This document shows positions 7,991-16,389 of a DNA stretch of 31,274 nucleotides, one piece after another. Source of the stretch: an uncultured Desulfobulbaceae bacterium (GTDB taxonomy: Bacteria > Desulfobacterota > Desulfobulbia > Desulfobulbales > BM004); assembly GCA_947258675.1 (NCBI GenBank), contig CAMYJP010000003.1:1-31274 (forward strand), in the 5' to 3' direction. The translations under genes were made by a program, and so were the position numbers. The notes below the pieces were generated by a model. The model had not been told where the DNA came from. It saw only the letters and a program-made list of their open reading frames with translations, and did no database searches. Numbering within the stretch: position 1 is the stretch's first letter; every line of letters begins with the position of its first letter.

Positions 7991-8702
7991 TGTCGGATTT
8001 TTCCCATTTTTCAGTTTGGCTATTCAAATTATATCCGTTTCCAAACATGGAATTTATTATTGCAGTATAAAGTTTAGCACTACGCCCCATAGGTGTTTTT
8101 TCGAGGAGTTCATCATTATGCACGAGATTCCATTTCTTATTCTCTGAACTATAAAAAATAGTTGTACCGTCTATGTCTATTGAACCACCTCGGCATGCGA
8201 TTAGATATTCTTTTTTACCATAATAATAAGAAACAGGCCTTCCATATTCGATATGAGCCAGCATATCTGTAATGTCCAAAGGAGGATGAAGGTTCTTTGC
8301 TGTATAATGGTCCAGTGCTTTTATTAAAGGAACCATACTCTGGCTGATCAGGCTGACTCCTTTTCTGTCGGCGACTTTATTGAGGTTCGCCATAACCATA
8401 ATCGGCAGAACTAACATAAAAAATCCTTGGATAATACTGGCAAGATTACGGTATTTTCTTTCTTGAATATATTGTTTTAGAATAGCAAAAGAACAAGCGA
8501 TAAAAATGGCAATGGCAAACATCATCGGAATAAAACTGCCAAAACGAGGTCCATTCAGGGGATTCAAAACTACGCTTAAACTAAATCGGATTGTAACAGC
8601 CAAGGATATGGCCAACAGGATGTAATTAACAGTTTTTAATGAAAATTTTAACGGACGAGACTTTTTGCTTTTAGGGCTGTTGTAATTTTCATCTTGTGGC
8701 AT
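7983..8702 (-). CDS. Unknown membrane protein, three TM helices plus an extracytoplasmic domain
   Basis: I do not recognise this 239-residue protein. It has a lysine-rich N-terminus (KSKKSRPLK), then three hydrophobic helices at about residues 23-45, 57-78 and 88-109, which would place the C-terminal ~130 residues in the periplasm. That domain contains LDHYTAKNLHPP, a tyrosine cluster (VSYYYGKKEYL), a Gly/Asp segment (RGGSIDIDGTT) and FYSSENKKW. The ALDHY...PP part and the YSSENKKW end loosely resemble the soluble parts of type II secretion pseudopilins, but no cleaved prepilin leader is present. It lies between the sugar nucleotidyltransferase and kinase genes and overlaps the latter by 8 nt, so a role in the same envelope process is inferred. 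Confidence 0.8.
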   Translation of the reverse strand: MPQDENYNSPKSKKSRPLKFSLKTVNYILLAISLAVTIRFSLSVVLNPLNGPRFGSFIPMMFAIAIFIACSFAILKQYIQERKYRNLASIIQGFFMLVLPIMVMANLNKVADRKGVSLISQSMVPLIKALDHYTAKNLHPPLDITDMLAHIEYGRPVSYYYGKKEYLIACRGGSIDIDGTTIFYSSENKKWNLVHNDELLEKTPMGRSAKLYTAIINSMFGNGYNLNSQTEKWEKSDNG

Positions 8703-8760
8703 GGCAGTAAATTATGGTGCGATTGTTGGCCTTAAAGCCGGTTTTTTACTCTATTGTCTG

Positions 8761-9666
8761 TCAGGTAACAATGGTATCTGCGTGTGTGCTACCAACAGCG
8801 ATGCGGGCGCCGTCCCAAACTACAGTTCGCTGTAATACTACATTATCATTAATCCTGGTATTGCTGCCAATGCAGGCCCAGTCCAAAATTTTTACATTTT
8901 TACCCAGAGAGCAATTATCAAAAATCTGAAATGGGCTGTTGGGAGTTGCAAACGGCAGTTCTTCATAAGATGGAATCCTTCCAAGTATAAGTCCGGCATG
9001 AAGATCAAGGTAATCTCTTTCTGTCCCTATATCATGCCAGTAATGGCCGGTTGCTTCAGAGGCATGAATACCTTCGCCTTTTTGCAGCCAGGCACGGTAA
9101 CAATCAATTATCGGGTAGTATACTGCCTCTGGAATAATTTTTATAATGTCCGGGTTTATAATATGTATGCCAGTGAAAGCCATTAATTTAGAAGCGTTGG
9201 AAATATTTGATATGTTTTTACCAAAACCAATGATTCTGGATGTTTTATCTACAACTACATTATTGAACCGGGGATAGTCATGCATGACCATGGTAACTGC
9301 AAAGTTTTGCGCGCAGTGTTTATGGTAAACATCGGCAAAATCTATAGTATGGTAAATGTCACCATTGACTACCAGTACTGGCTCATTCCCAAAATGCTTC
9401 AGAGCCATCCTCAGACCACCTCCAGTGCCGAGAATATGTTCCTCATGCTGCAATATTATGGAATCTTCATCCCGGAGAGCTGTTTTAATTTGATCCGCTA
9501 AATGATGGCAGTTGATAATAATAGGATTGAAGCCACTATTTTTCAGACGGGAAATAGTCAGAAGCAAGAGGGGCTTGTTGAGTATGGGCAGTAGTGGTTT
9601 TGGGCGTTTAGCAGTGTAGGGTTGCAGTCTTGTGCCTAGGCCGGCGGCCAGAATCATGGCTTTCAT
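8761..9666 (-). CDS. NDP-sugar nucleotidyltransferase (COG1208; MurU/GlmU-N-like)
   Basis: A 301-residue enzyme. The N-terminal pyrophosphorylase domain begins with MKAMILAAGLGTRLQPYTAKR and KPLLPI, has the nucleotide-binding GTGGGL (80-85) and the metal/substrate motif VVNGD (Asp103). The layout follows MurU, which makes UDP-MurNAc from MurNAc-1-phosphate, but MurU is about 225 residues and this protein has some 70 more, with hexapeptide-like repeats (ILDWACIGSNTRINDNVVL) suggesting a short left-handed beta-helix. It could alternatively make another NDP-sugar for LPS. It starts 12 nt after the lpxI stop and is followed by the unknown membrane protein and an AmgK-like kinase. Confidence 0.85.
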   Translation of the reverse strand: MKAMILAAGLGTRLQPYTAKRPKPLLPILNKPLLLLTISRLKNSGFNPIIINCHHLADQIKTALRDEDSIILQHEEHILGTGGGLRMALKHFGNEPVLVVNGDIYHTIDFADVYHKHCAQNFAVTMVMHDYPRFNNVVVDKTSRIIGFGKNISNISNASKLMAFTGIHIINPDIIKIIPEAVYYPIIDCYRAWLQKGEGIHASEATGHYWHDIGTERDYLDLHAGLILGRIPSYEELPFATPNSPFQIFDNCSLGKNVKILDWACIGSNTRINDNVVLQRTVVWDGARIAVGSTHADTIVT

Positions 9667-9678
9667 GAGTTTTTCGGG

Positions 9679-10521
9679 CTAATATGAAAGTTTGCCTTGT
9701 TTTGATTCGATAAGACCGACAACGACGATTCCGGCGTTGTTTGCTGCCCGGATAAAACCACTTTTATCAAACAGCAGTGCCTGGCCAGCCTCCACAGCCA
9801 GAACTCCAGCATTCACCGCGGCCATACTTTTGATAGTTTTCTCACCGATAGCCGGTAGGTCAAAGCGATTATCCTGGTTTGGTTTTTTGACCTTAACAAC
9901 AACGGTTTTTTCATAACCAAGTCCGCCACCCCGTCTGATGGTGGCATCTGTTCCTTCTATAGCTTCTACAGCGAGAACCGTTCGATTCCTCACTACTACA
10001 CACTGGCCGATATCAAGCTCGCCAATCGCACGTGCAATTCTCCATCCGAAAGTAATGTCATCTATCTGGCCGGATTCTAATTTGTTGTTGGAAATGATTC
10101 CTTTTGGAAACAGCAGTTCTTCAATAAATTGTGTTGAATCAACCACGGCAATACCCTCTTTTTCCAATGCATCGGCAACTGCTCTTAAAATAGCATCATC
10201 CTGTCTCGCATCTATTTTATTCCAAAGAGTAAGGCCCTTCAGATCTGGACGAATGTCTTTAAATATATTGGTTTTAGTAATTGAACCAAGCATAACAGCA
10301 CTGCATACCCCTTCCTTTTTGAAATAAGAAATTATTTTACCAAGCTGACCGAGCCTTACCCAGTGCAAACGATCAGCAACCCGGGCAAGATCATCCGAAG
10401 ATTCGCCTTTATGGGCAATGATTATGGTCTGTATGCCTTTTTTTCTGACAGCTTCGGCAAAGAGGGTAGGAAACTGGCCGCCGCCGGCAATAATGCCTAT
10501 TTTTTTACGATGTTTTTTCAT
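9679..10521 (-). CDS. lpxI: UDP-2,3-diacylglucosamine pyrophosphatase LpxI
   Basis: A 280-residue protein of the LpxI (DUF1009) family, which hydrolyses UDP-2,3-diacylglucosamine to lipid X and UMP, the fourth step of lipid A synthesis, in bacteria lacking LpxH. Recognisable segments are GIIAGGGQFPTLF at residues 9-21, the VMLGSITK segment, the interdomain and catalytic-domain motifs EAIEGTDATIRRGG and VVKVKKPNQDNRFDLPAIG, and GVLAVEAGQALLFD near the C-terminus. Length and order agree with Caulobacter LpxI. It follows lpxA by 26 nt, the classical lpxD-fabZ-lpxA-lpxI order outside enteric bacteria. Confidence 0.95.
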   Translation of the reverse strand: MKKHRKKIGIIAGGGQFPTLFAEAVRKKGIQTIIIAHKGESSDDLARVADRLHWVRLGQLGKIISYFKKEGVCSAVMLGSITKTNIFKDIRPDLKGLTLWNKIDARQDDAILRAVADALEKEGIAVVDSTQFIEELLFPKGIISNNKLESGQIDDITFGWRIARAIGELDIGQCVVVRNRTVLAVEAIEGTDATIRRGGGLGYEKTVVVKVKKPNQDNRFDLPAIGEKTIKSMAAVNAGVLAVEAGQALLFDKSGFIRAANNAGIVVVGLIESKQGKLSY

Positions 10522-10547
10522 GGAGCAGGTGAAGAACTGGGCAAGAA

Positions 10548-11348
10548 TCAGTTGTTGCCATTGCTTGTTCGGACAACTCCTTGTTTACTTGTCCTAAAAA
10601 AGTCGACCAGGCTGGTGACTGCTTCACAGTCAGTCAATTCTTCTTCGACCTTTTCCAGGGCGTCTTTTAACAGCAGAGATGGAGATCGGAATATGATTTT
10701 ATATGCTTTGTCGAGCTTTCTGATTGTTTCATTGGTATAACCGCATCGCTTCAATCCTACTTTATTAATTCCAGAAACCCTCATTTCCTTGCGCGTTCCG
10801 GAAACAATAACAAAAGGAGGGACATCGAGACTGATGCCGGATACACCGCCAATATAACAGTGGGCACCTATGCGGGTGAATTGATGTATGGCGACCAGGC
10901 CTCCAATGATCGCGTGATCATTAATGAAAACATGGCCCGCCAAGGTAGCGGCGTTTGCCATGATCGCATGGTTGCCCACATCACAATCATGAGCGATATG
11001 GACATAGGCCATTAACAAATTATAGCTGCCGATGGTGGTTACGTTCCTGTCGGCAGCAGTGCCTCGATTAATGGAAACATATTCCCGAATCTGGTTATCG
11101 TCTCCAATTATCAGTTCCGAGTCTTCCCCTTTATACTTCAAGTCCTGTGGGGGTGATCCGACAGTGGCAAATGGGCCGATGATATTTCTGGAACCTATGG
11201 TTGTCGGGCCGGAAACAACAGTGTGGGATTTGATTTGTGTTGCAGCGCCAATCCTCACTCCTTTTTCAATTATTACATAAGGCCCAACGGAAACGGATTC
11301 GTCCAGTTCTGCTTGTGGGTCTATTATAGCTGTGGGGTGTATTCTCAT
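10548..11348 (-). CDS. lpxA: Acyl-ACP--UDP-N-acetylglucosamine O-acyltransferase LpxA
   Basis: A 266-residue left-handed beta-helix acyltransferase that adds a 3-hydroxyacyl chain to UDP-GlcNAc, the first step of lipid A synthesis. Hexapeptide repeats run through about residues 1-185, followed by a helical C-terminus. The catalytic motif HIAHDC puts the general-base His at residue 120 (E. coli His125). IGGVSG places Gly168 at the position of E. coli Gly173, the residue that sets the length of the acyl pocket, suggesting a long (about C14) 3-hydroxyacyl donor; that inference rests on one residue. A 169-bp gap separates it from fabZ. I saw no gene or clear promoter in the gap. Confidence 0.97.
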   Translation of the reverse strand: MRIHPTAIIDPQAELDESVSVGPYVIIEKGVRIGAATQIKSHTVVSGPTTIGSRNIIGPFATVGSPPQDLKYKGEDSELIIGDDNQIREYVSINRGTAADRNVTTIGSYNLLMAYVHIAHDCDVGNHAIMANAATLAGHVFINDHAIIGGLVAIHQFTRIGAHCYIGGVSGISLDVPPFVIVSGTRKEMRVSGINKVGLKRCGYTNETIRKLDKAYKIIFRSPSLLLKDALEKVEEELTDCEAVTSLVDFFRTSKQGVVRTSNGNN

Positions 11349-11517
11349 GGAATTTTCCAGATGTGATAGAATCTTTATGTTGATTGCTTTGTCCTGCAGA
11401 CATGAAAGTAACGAGAAAGTCTGTTCTGCTGCAATTTTTAAAAAGGGCTGAAGCGTTTTTTTGATATTTAATAGTTATAGGATGCTAACAGTTCATGTGA
11501 GCCTTTCTGTTCCAACT

Positions 11518-11994
11518 TCATTTGACGATGTCATCGAATGCTGCCATAAGCTGGGCTTCTGCTACAAGTTTGTCGTCAACAAAGGCTTGTCCGTCCATTT
11601 TCCATATTTTTCTTTTATTTTTAAGTACCTTCATTTTGTAGATAATCTGGTCGCCGGGTATAACAGTCTGACGAAATCTGACTCGATCAAGCCCGGCGAA
11701 ATAGATGAGTTTTTCTCCTACCATGTCTTGAATAGTAATATAGGCAAGCAGTCCTCCTGCCTGCGCCATGCCTTCAAGTATCAAAACACCGGGCATAATC
11801 GGTGAAGAAGGAAAGTGGCCTTGAAAAAACGGTTCGTTGATAGTTACATTTTTTAATGCGACAATGGATTCTCCTTTTTTGGCTTCCAGAACACGGTCCA
11901 CAAGGATAAAGGGATATCGATGCGGAAGGAGTTTCATAATTTCATTGATGTTGATCTTGTCGATTAATTCAGACCCATGTCCGGTGTCATTCAT
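11518..11994 (-). CDS. fabZ: 3-hydroxyacyl-ACP dehydratase FabZ
   Basis: A 158-residue hot-dog-fold dehydratase that converts 3-hydroxyacyl-ACP to trans-2-enoyl-ACP in fatty acid synthesis and so competes with LpxA and LpxD for 3-hydroxyacyl-ACP. Diagnostic motifs are LPHRYPFILVDRV (23-35), FFQGHFP with catalytic His60, and PGVLILEGMAQAGG with catalytic Glu74. The 14-residue spacing between His and Glu is as in characterised FabZ. The N-terminal extension of about 15 residues before INEIMKLLPHRYP is ordinary. The gene starts 23 nt after the lpxD stop and precedes lpxA, the conserved arrangement that ties saturated/unsaturated acyl balance to lipid A production. Confidence 0.96.
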   Translation of the reverse strand: MNDTGHGSELIDKININEIMKLLPHRYPFILVDRVLEAKKGESIVALKNVTINEPFFQGHFPSSPIMPGVLILEGMAQAGGLLAYITIQDMVGEKLIYFAGLDRVRFRQTVIPGDQIIYKMKVLKNKRKIWKMDGQAFVDDKLVAEAQLMAAFDDIVK

Positions 11995-12017
11995 GCAGAT
12001 CCTCCTGATGAACCGCG

Positions 12018-13082
12018 CTAACTTACGTCGGAATTATCTGACGGGAAGCGATCCTTGTTAAGCGTTGAGATTTGTTTCTTTAATTCTCGAACTTCTTGAA
12101 ATAGTTTCGGGAGTTTCGAAAAAATTGTAATTGCTTTAAGCCATTCATTGTGTGGAATAGCCGGGAAACCTGAAACTACGGATCCTTTTTTCAAGTTGCG
12201 GTTAACTCCTGCCTTGGCAGCAACCATGACACGGTCTTCAAGGCGAATATGGCCTTTAACACCAGCCTGCCCGCCTAGAACCACATTTTTTCCTAAAGTA
12301 GCACTGCCGGCAATTCCCACCTGTGCAACAATTATGGAGTTCTCCCCGATTGTAACATTATGGGCTACCTGTACAAGATTATCAATCTTGGTACCCTTTT
12401 TGATCAAAGTATGTCCAATAGTGCCCCGATCCACACAAACATTGGCTCCGATTTCCACATCGTCCTCAATTTGTACAATTCCCGTATGAGGACGTTTCAA
12501 GTGAATACCATTTTCGTCGGTGGCATAGCCAAATCCGTCACTGCCAATTACTGTTCCACTGTGAATTATTACTCTAGAGCCTATTTTACAGCCCTTATAA
12601 ATTGTCACGCTGGGAAACAAAACAGTATCATTACCGATCACTGCGTCATCACCAATCACCACACCGGGATGAATCGTAACCCGCTTGCCAACGAACACTC
12701 TTTCGCCCAATGTCGCCATAGGGCCAATGGAAATTTCCTCAGGAAGAGTGCAACCGGAACCTATGTGTGCCTTATTACTTATTCCGCCAGCAGAAAAAGG
12801 TCTTGCCAGTAAAACATTGTGGATAATTGTTGCAGCAAGATTAGGATCTTTAACTCTCAGCAGCGTTTTATCTGCCTCTTTAATTTCCAAAGGGACAATC
12901 ACTGCAGAAGCTTTTGATTGGGCAATTTCACCATGACGACTTTCTCGGGTAATAAAACCAATTTCACCCTCAGCCGCAGTAGCTAGGTCACCCAGACCAT
13001 GAATAATTAAGTCAGGATCTCCCTTGACCTCTCCATTCACCATTTCAGCAAGATCGGCTAATTTCTTAGTTACTTTATCCAT
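12018..13082 (-). CDS. lpxD: UDP-3-O-(3-hydroxyacyl)glucosamine N-acyltransferase LpxD
   Basis: LpxD adds the N-linked 3-hydroxyacyl chain in the third step of lipid A synthesis. From the ATG at 13082 the protein has 354 residues: an N-terminal uridine-binding domain (about 1-100, starting MDKVTKKLADLAEMVNG), a left-handed beta-helix of hexapeptide repeats (about 105-315) and a C-terminal helix. The catalytic His is His241 in VQVAHNVTIG, matching E. coli His239. The frame is open up to an ATG at 13136, which would add 18 residues; I prefer 13082 because it gives the usual family start and length, but the upstream site has a modest purine-rich sequence, so it remains possible. Confidence 0.95.
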   Translation of the reverse strand: MDKVTKKLADLAEMVNGEVKGDPDLIIHGLGDLATAAEGEIGFITRESRHGEIAQSKASAVIVPLEIKEADKTLLRVKDPNLAATIIHNVLLARPFSAGGISNKAHIGSGCTLPEEISIGPMATLGERVFVGKRVTIHPGVVIGDDAVIGNDTVLFPSVTIYKGCKIGSRVIIHSGTVIGSDGFGYATDENGIHLKRPHTGIVQIEDDVEIGANVCVDRGTIGHTLIKKGTKIDNLVQVAHNVTIGENSIIVAQVGIAGSATLGKNVVLGGQAGVKGHIRLEDRVMVAAKAGVNRNLKKGSVVSGFPAIPHNEWLKAITIFSKLPKLFQEVRELKKQISTLNKDRFPSDNSDVS

Positions 13083-13200
13083 ATAATTCTTTGAAACAAT
13101 ATTCTTTTGGCCCAGAGAAAATAAATCTATCGGCAATCTCTGATTGGTTGCGTAACATAATCGGTCGCGATATCGAGTTCAAGCATCAAATATAGGGGCT

Positions 13201-14373
13201 TCAGCTGTAGAGAAAAACTTTACGACGTGCATTGTCAAAATTTTGCAGAGCGGGTAGCCAGCTTTTTTCTAGGTCAGAAATGGAAATTTTCTGTTCAAGT
13301 GCTTTACGAATTTTTCTGTCGCCGATAATCAAATCAAGCGGCAGGTGATCGTGTTCATATTCATAAGGAGGAGTCTTGTATTTGAATTCTATGGGATAAT
13401 TGAGCATTATCGCCTGCAGTAAAATGAGGGAGGTACTATAAGGTCGATAGAGGTTGCGATTGTTAATATGAATTTGAAAGCCGTAGCAACGGTGTCCAGC
13501 CCATTTGTTGGAAGTAGGCTCGAAAAGCAATGGCCTTAAAATGCAACCGGGAACTTCACCGATAAGACTCAGAAGTTCATTAGGATTGATAAAGGGAGCA
13601 CCGAATATTTCAAAGGGCAGAGAGGTCCCTCGACCTTCCGAGATATTAGTGCCCTCAAATAATACCTGCCCAGGATATACAAGTGCTGTTTCCGGAGTCG
13701 GCATATTCGGGGAGGGAAATATCCATGGCAGACCAGTATCTCTGAAATACATATCACGCTTCCAGCCATGCATAGCAATAACCCGAAGCCTTGCGCCGAT
13801 GCTGTCATTTCCTAGGTGTTCATTAATGAAAAGGGCCAGTTCTCCAAGGGTCAGCCCATGGCGCATAGGGATTGGATAAAGACCAACAAATGAACGCCAT
13901 TCAGACTTTAAAAGATTGCCTTCTATGATTTGTCCTCCAAGGGGATTCGGACGGTCCAGGATGACGACTTCTTTGTCAAACTCTTTTGCAGCTTCTAAAC
14001 AATAAGCAACTGTATATAAAAATGTATATACTCTGGTGCCAACATCAACCAGGTCAACCAGCAAGGTGTCAAGGTGGTCAAACATTTCCTTGTCAGGTTT
14101 GCGTAATTGTCCATAAAGGCTGAAAATTTTGATACCGGTTACAGGATCAACATCATGATTTGATTCTTTCATGTTGTCTTGTTTTTCAGCGAAAAAGCCA
14201 TGCTGTGGAGAAAAAAGACAGGTTAGCTGATGGGGAAATGTATTATTTATTAACTCCCTGCTATGTCTATAAAAACGATCCGTGGAAGCCTGATTGCATA
14301 ACAGTCCCAGTCTCTTACCTTTTAAAAAGGAAGGTGGATGTTTGCAGAACTCTTCAATGCCGATTGATACCAT
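13201..14373 (-). CDS. DUF1343 / NamZ-family (GH171) protein, putative exo-beta-N-acetylmuramidase
   Basis: A 390-residue DUF1343 protein. Family landmarks are RLGLLCNQAS (21-30), LFSPQHGF (53-60), FSLYG, DTLLVDLVDVGTRVYTFLYT, VVILDRPNPLGG and PMRHGLTLGE. The characterised members (NamZ of Bacillus subtilis and Tannerella) release MurNAc from non-reducing ends of peptidoglycan fragments. Two features differ: no signal peptide is present, and in-frame upstream codons reach a stop (14389-14391) within 20 bases, so the protein appears cytoplasmic; and the usual PEHG motif reads PQHG, with Gln57 in place of Glu. It heads the minus-strand run before lpxD (118 nt away). Whether it keeps muramidase activity is uncertain. 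Confidence 0.88.
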   Translation of the reverse strand: MVSIGIEEFCKHPPSFLKGKRLGLLCNQASTDRFYRHSRELINNTFPHQLTCLFSPQHGFFAEKQDNMKESNHDVDPVTGIKIFSLYGQLRKPDKEMFDHLDTLLVDLVDVGTRVYTFLYTVAYCLEAAKEFDKEVVILDRPNPLGGQIIEGNLLKSEWRSFVGLYPIPMRHGLTLGELALFINEHLGNDSIGARLRVIAMHGWKRDMYFRDTGLPWIFPSPNMPTPETALVYPGQVLFEGTNISEGRGTSLPFEIFGAPFINPNELLSLIGEVPGCILRPLLFEPTSNKWAGHRCYGFQIHINNRNLYRPYSTSLILLQAIMLNYPIEFKYKTPPYEYEHDHLPLDLIIGDRKIRKALEQKISISDLEKSWLPALQNFDNARRKVFLYS

Positions 14374-14670
14374 TATTATTATTCTGTCTTAAAGTTTTCG
14401 CTTCGCGACTCGGAGTCGAAATTTATCCCTCTCAAGGGAGGGTTGAAAAGAGTGCCCTTTAGGGTGCTCATCTGCTGCAGAATGGTTTGTTCCTGAATAA
14501 CAGACTTTTTTGTTGAATACCAGTCTACTGGTCTACTGTAAGCGAAAAAAATCAAATATTCAGAACCCTATTGTGTTTACTGGGTCGGTCGTATACTATG
14601 AAATGTTTTTAAATGTTCGCAGATCAAATAAAAATCAATATGAATAACAAAACAAGGGTAAAATTTAGTA
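14374..14670. other. 297-bp divergent intergenic region between the namZ homologue and hisHF
   Basis: No gene is seen. The namZ-side half holds several inverted repeats: CGACTC and GAGTCG around one base (14406-14418), CCCT/AGGG around 14428-14440, and GAGTGCCC/GGGTGCTC with a TTTA loop (14450-14469), the last needing two G-U pairs and therefore more stable in plus-strand RNA. The middle holds the palindrome CCAGTCTACTGG, whose second half is followed by another CTACTG. I could not find a clear promoter for the minus-strand operon. Confidence 0.4.
14571..14597 (+). promoter_or_regulatory. Possible promoter for hisHF
   Basis: A good -10 box TATACT (14592-14597, 5 of 6) lies about 74 nt before the hisHF ATG. 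The -35 is poor: TTGTGT (14571-14576) with a short 15-bp spacer, or TATTGT with 17 bp. The hisHF ATG has no strong Shine-Dalgarno (AAGGGTAAAATTTAGTAATG). Suggestive only. Confidence 0.3.
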
Positions 14671-16263
14671 ATGATAACATTATTAGATTATGGGGCCGGT
14701 AATGTTCGAAGTGTCCGTAATGCAATAAAAAAAATAGGTTATACTGTCAAGGATGTCTCTAATCCGGATGATATTGTCTCAGCAGAGAAATTAATTTTTC
14801 CAGGCGTCGGCAGTTTTGGTAGTGCAATGCAGAGATTGCAGGAAATGAAATATATCGAGCCGTTAATGAAACATTTACAAGCCGATAAACCTTTTCTCGG
14901 GATTTGTTTAGGCCTGCAGACCCTTTTTGAAGGAAGTGAGGAATCTCCGGGTGTTGAAGGGCTCGGTATAATACCGGGGATGGTGATCCGTTTTGCAGAA
15001 GATTCTCTGTCCGTCCCACAGATTGGCTGGAACGGAATAATCTTGAAAAAATATTCTGAGTTGTTTAATGGCTTTAATCAGGAAAAACTCTACTTTGTCC
15101 ATTCATACCGGGCTGTTCCTGATGCTGGAAAAAGCGACTGGATTCTTACCACTACCCATTATGGAGGAGAATTTATTAGTGGTGTTCAGAAAGGTAATGT
15201 TGCCGCCTTTCAGTTTCATCCTGAAAAGAGTGGAGAAGCAGGACTTGGTATTTTAAAGAATTTTCTTTCAGCTGATACTTTCAGCTTTGATAAACATCAA
15301 AGTGATTTACCGTTAGCTGAAACAGAAACTCGACTGGCCAAACGAATTATTGCCTGCCTTGATGTGAGAACTAATGATCAGGGCGATTTAATAGTCACCA
15401 AGGGTGATCAGTATGATGTGCGGGAGCAAGGAGAAGTCCGAAACCTTGGCAAACCGGTTGACCTAGCCAGGAGATATTTTGAAGAGGGTGCTGATGAGAT
15501 TACATTTCTCAACATAACCGGATTCAGGGATTTTCCTTTAAAGGATCAACCAATGCTTGAGGTCTTGAGATTGACCTCTGAAAATGTTTTTGTACCTCTC
15601 ACTATAGGTGGAGGTATAAGAGAGTATAAAGATTCCAAGGGCAAGTATCATTCTGCCCTCGATGTGGCATCTGAATATTTCCGATCCGGGGCTGACAAAA
15701 TTTCGATAGGCAGTGATGCGGTCTATGCTGTTGAGGAAATTCTACTTACAGGGAAAAAAACAGGGAAAAGCGCCATTGAACAGATATCGAGGGTTTACGG
15801 TAATCAGGCTGTGGTGATATCGATAGATCCACGCAGGGTGTATGTGCATTCACCTGAAGATATTAATCATAGCACAATTAAAACAGGTTTCCCTGGACCA
15901 AAGGGAGAAAGATATTGCTGGTACCAATGTACGGTTATGGGCGGTAGAGAAGGCAGGGATATAGATGTTATTCAGTTGGCGAAGATCTGTGAAGATTTAG
16001 GTGCGGGAGAGATTCTCCTTAATTGTATAGATAGGGATGGTACTAATTCCGGCTTTGATATTGAATTAACCCAGCATGTCAGTGAGGCTGTTTCTATTCC
16101 GGTAATTGCATCAAGCGGGGCTGGTAAAGAGGAACATTTCTCCGAGGTTTTTGAAAGAACCGACGTGGAAGCTGCCCTTGCCGCTGGAATTTTTCACCGG
16201 GAAGAAGTCCCAATTTCAGCAGTTAAGGCACACCTGCGACAAAGAAATATTGAAACTCGTTAG
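14671..16263 (+). CDS. hisHF: Bifunctional imidazole glycerol phosphate synthase, HisH-HisF fusion of eukaryotic HIS7 type
   Basis: A 530-residue fusion. Residues 1-200 form the HisH glutaminase (class I amidotransferase) with catalytic triad Cys79 (FLGICLG), His183 and Glu185 (QFHPEKSG). Residues 225-525 form the HisF cyclase barrel, with catalytic aspartates Asp231 (IACLDVR) and Asp386 (VVISIDP). Together they turn PRFAR and glutamine-derived ammonia into IGP and AICAR in histidine synthesis. Most bacteria have separate subunits. Here the cyclase carries segments typical of yeast HIS7 and plant HISN4: [46 protein letters not shown] and [13 protein letters not shown]. The linker is short and charged. 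No other his genes are in the window; pyrE follows. Confidence 0.96.
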   Translation: MITLLDYGAGNVRSVRNAIKKIGYTVKDVSNPDDIVSAEKLIFPGVGSFGSAMQRLQEMKYIEPLMKHLQADKPFLGICLGLQTLFEGSEESPGVEGLGIIPGMVIRFAEDSLSVPQIGWNGIILKKYSELFNGFNQEKLYFVHSYRAVPDAGKSDWILTTTHYGGEFISGVQKGNVAAFQFHPEKSGEAGLGILKNFLSADTFSFDKHQSDLPLAETETRLAKRIIACLDVRTNDQGDLIVTKGDQYDVREQGEVRNLGKPVDLARRYFEEGADEITFLNITGFRDFPLKDQPMLEVLRLTSENVFVPLTIGGGIREYKDSKGKYHSALDVASEYFRSGADKISIGSDAVYAVEEILLTGKKTGKSAIEQISRVYGNQAVVISIDPRRVYVHSPEDINHSTIKTGFPGPKGERYCWYQCTVMGGREGRDIDVIQLAKICEDLGAGEILLNCIDRDGTNSGFDIELTQHVSEAVSIPVIASSGAGKEEHFSEVFERTDVEAALAAGIFHREEVPISAVKAHLRQRNIETR

Positions 16264-16389
16264 CAGTATTGTAACAAAATTTTTAGTATGTTCAGTATCC
16301 TCATAATTAAAACCGCCCGAGACTTTCAGCTCTTCTGGATAAAACTCAAAGTTATCGATGAATGAATGCAATGAATGAGGCAAGATAGA

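Noticed and set aside
9692..10740. Several plus-strand ORFs of 70-130 codons opposite lpxI and lpxA.
   Set aside because: They are antisense shadows of well-identified genes, without ribosome-binding sites or domains.
14450..14469. GAGTGCCC-TTTA-GGGTGCTC hairpin followed by TTTT on the minus strand, as an intrinsic terminator.
   Set aside because: On the minus strand two central pairs become C/A mismatches, and no minus-strand gene lies upstream to be terminated.
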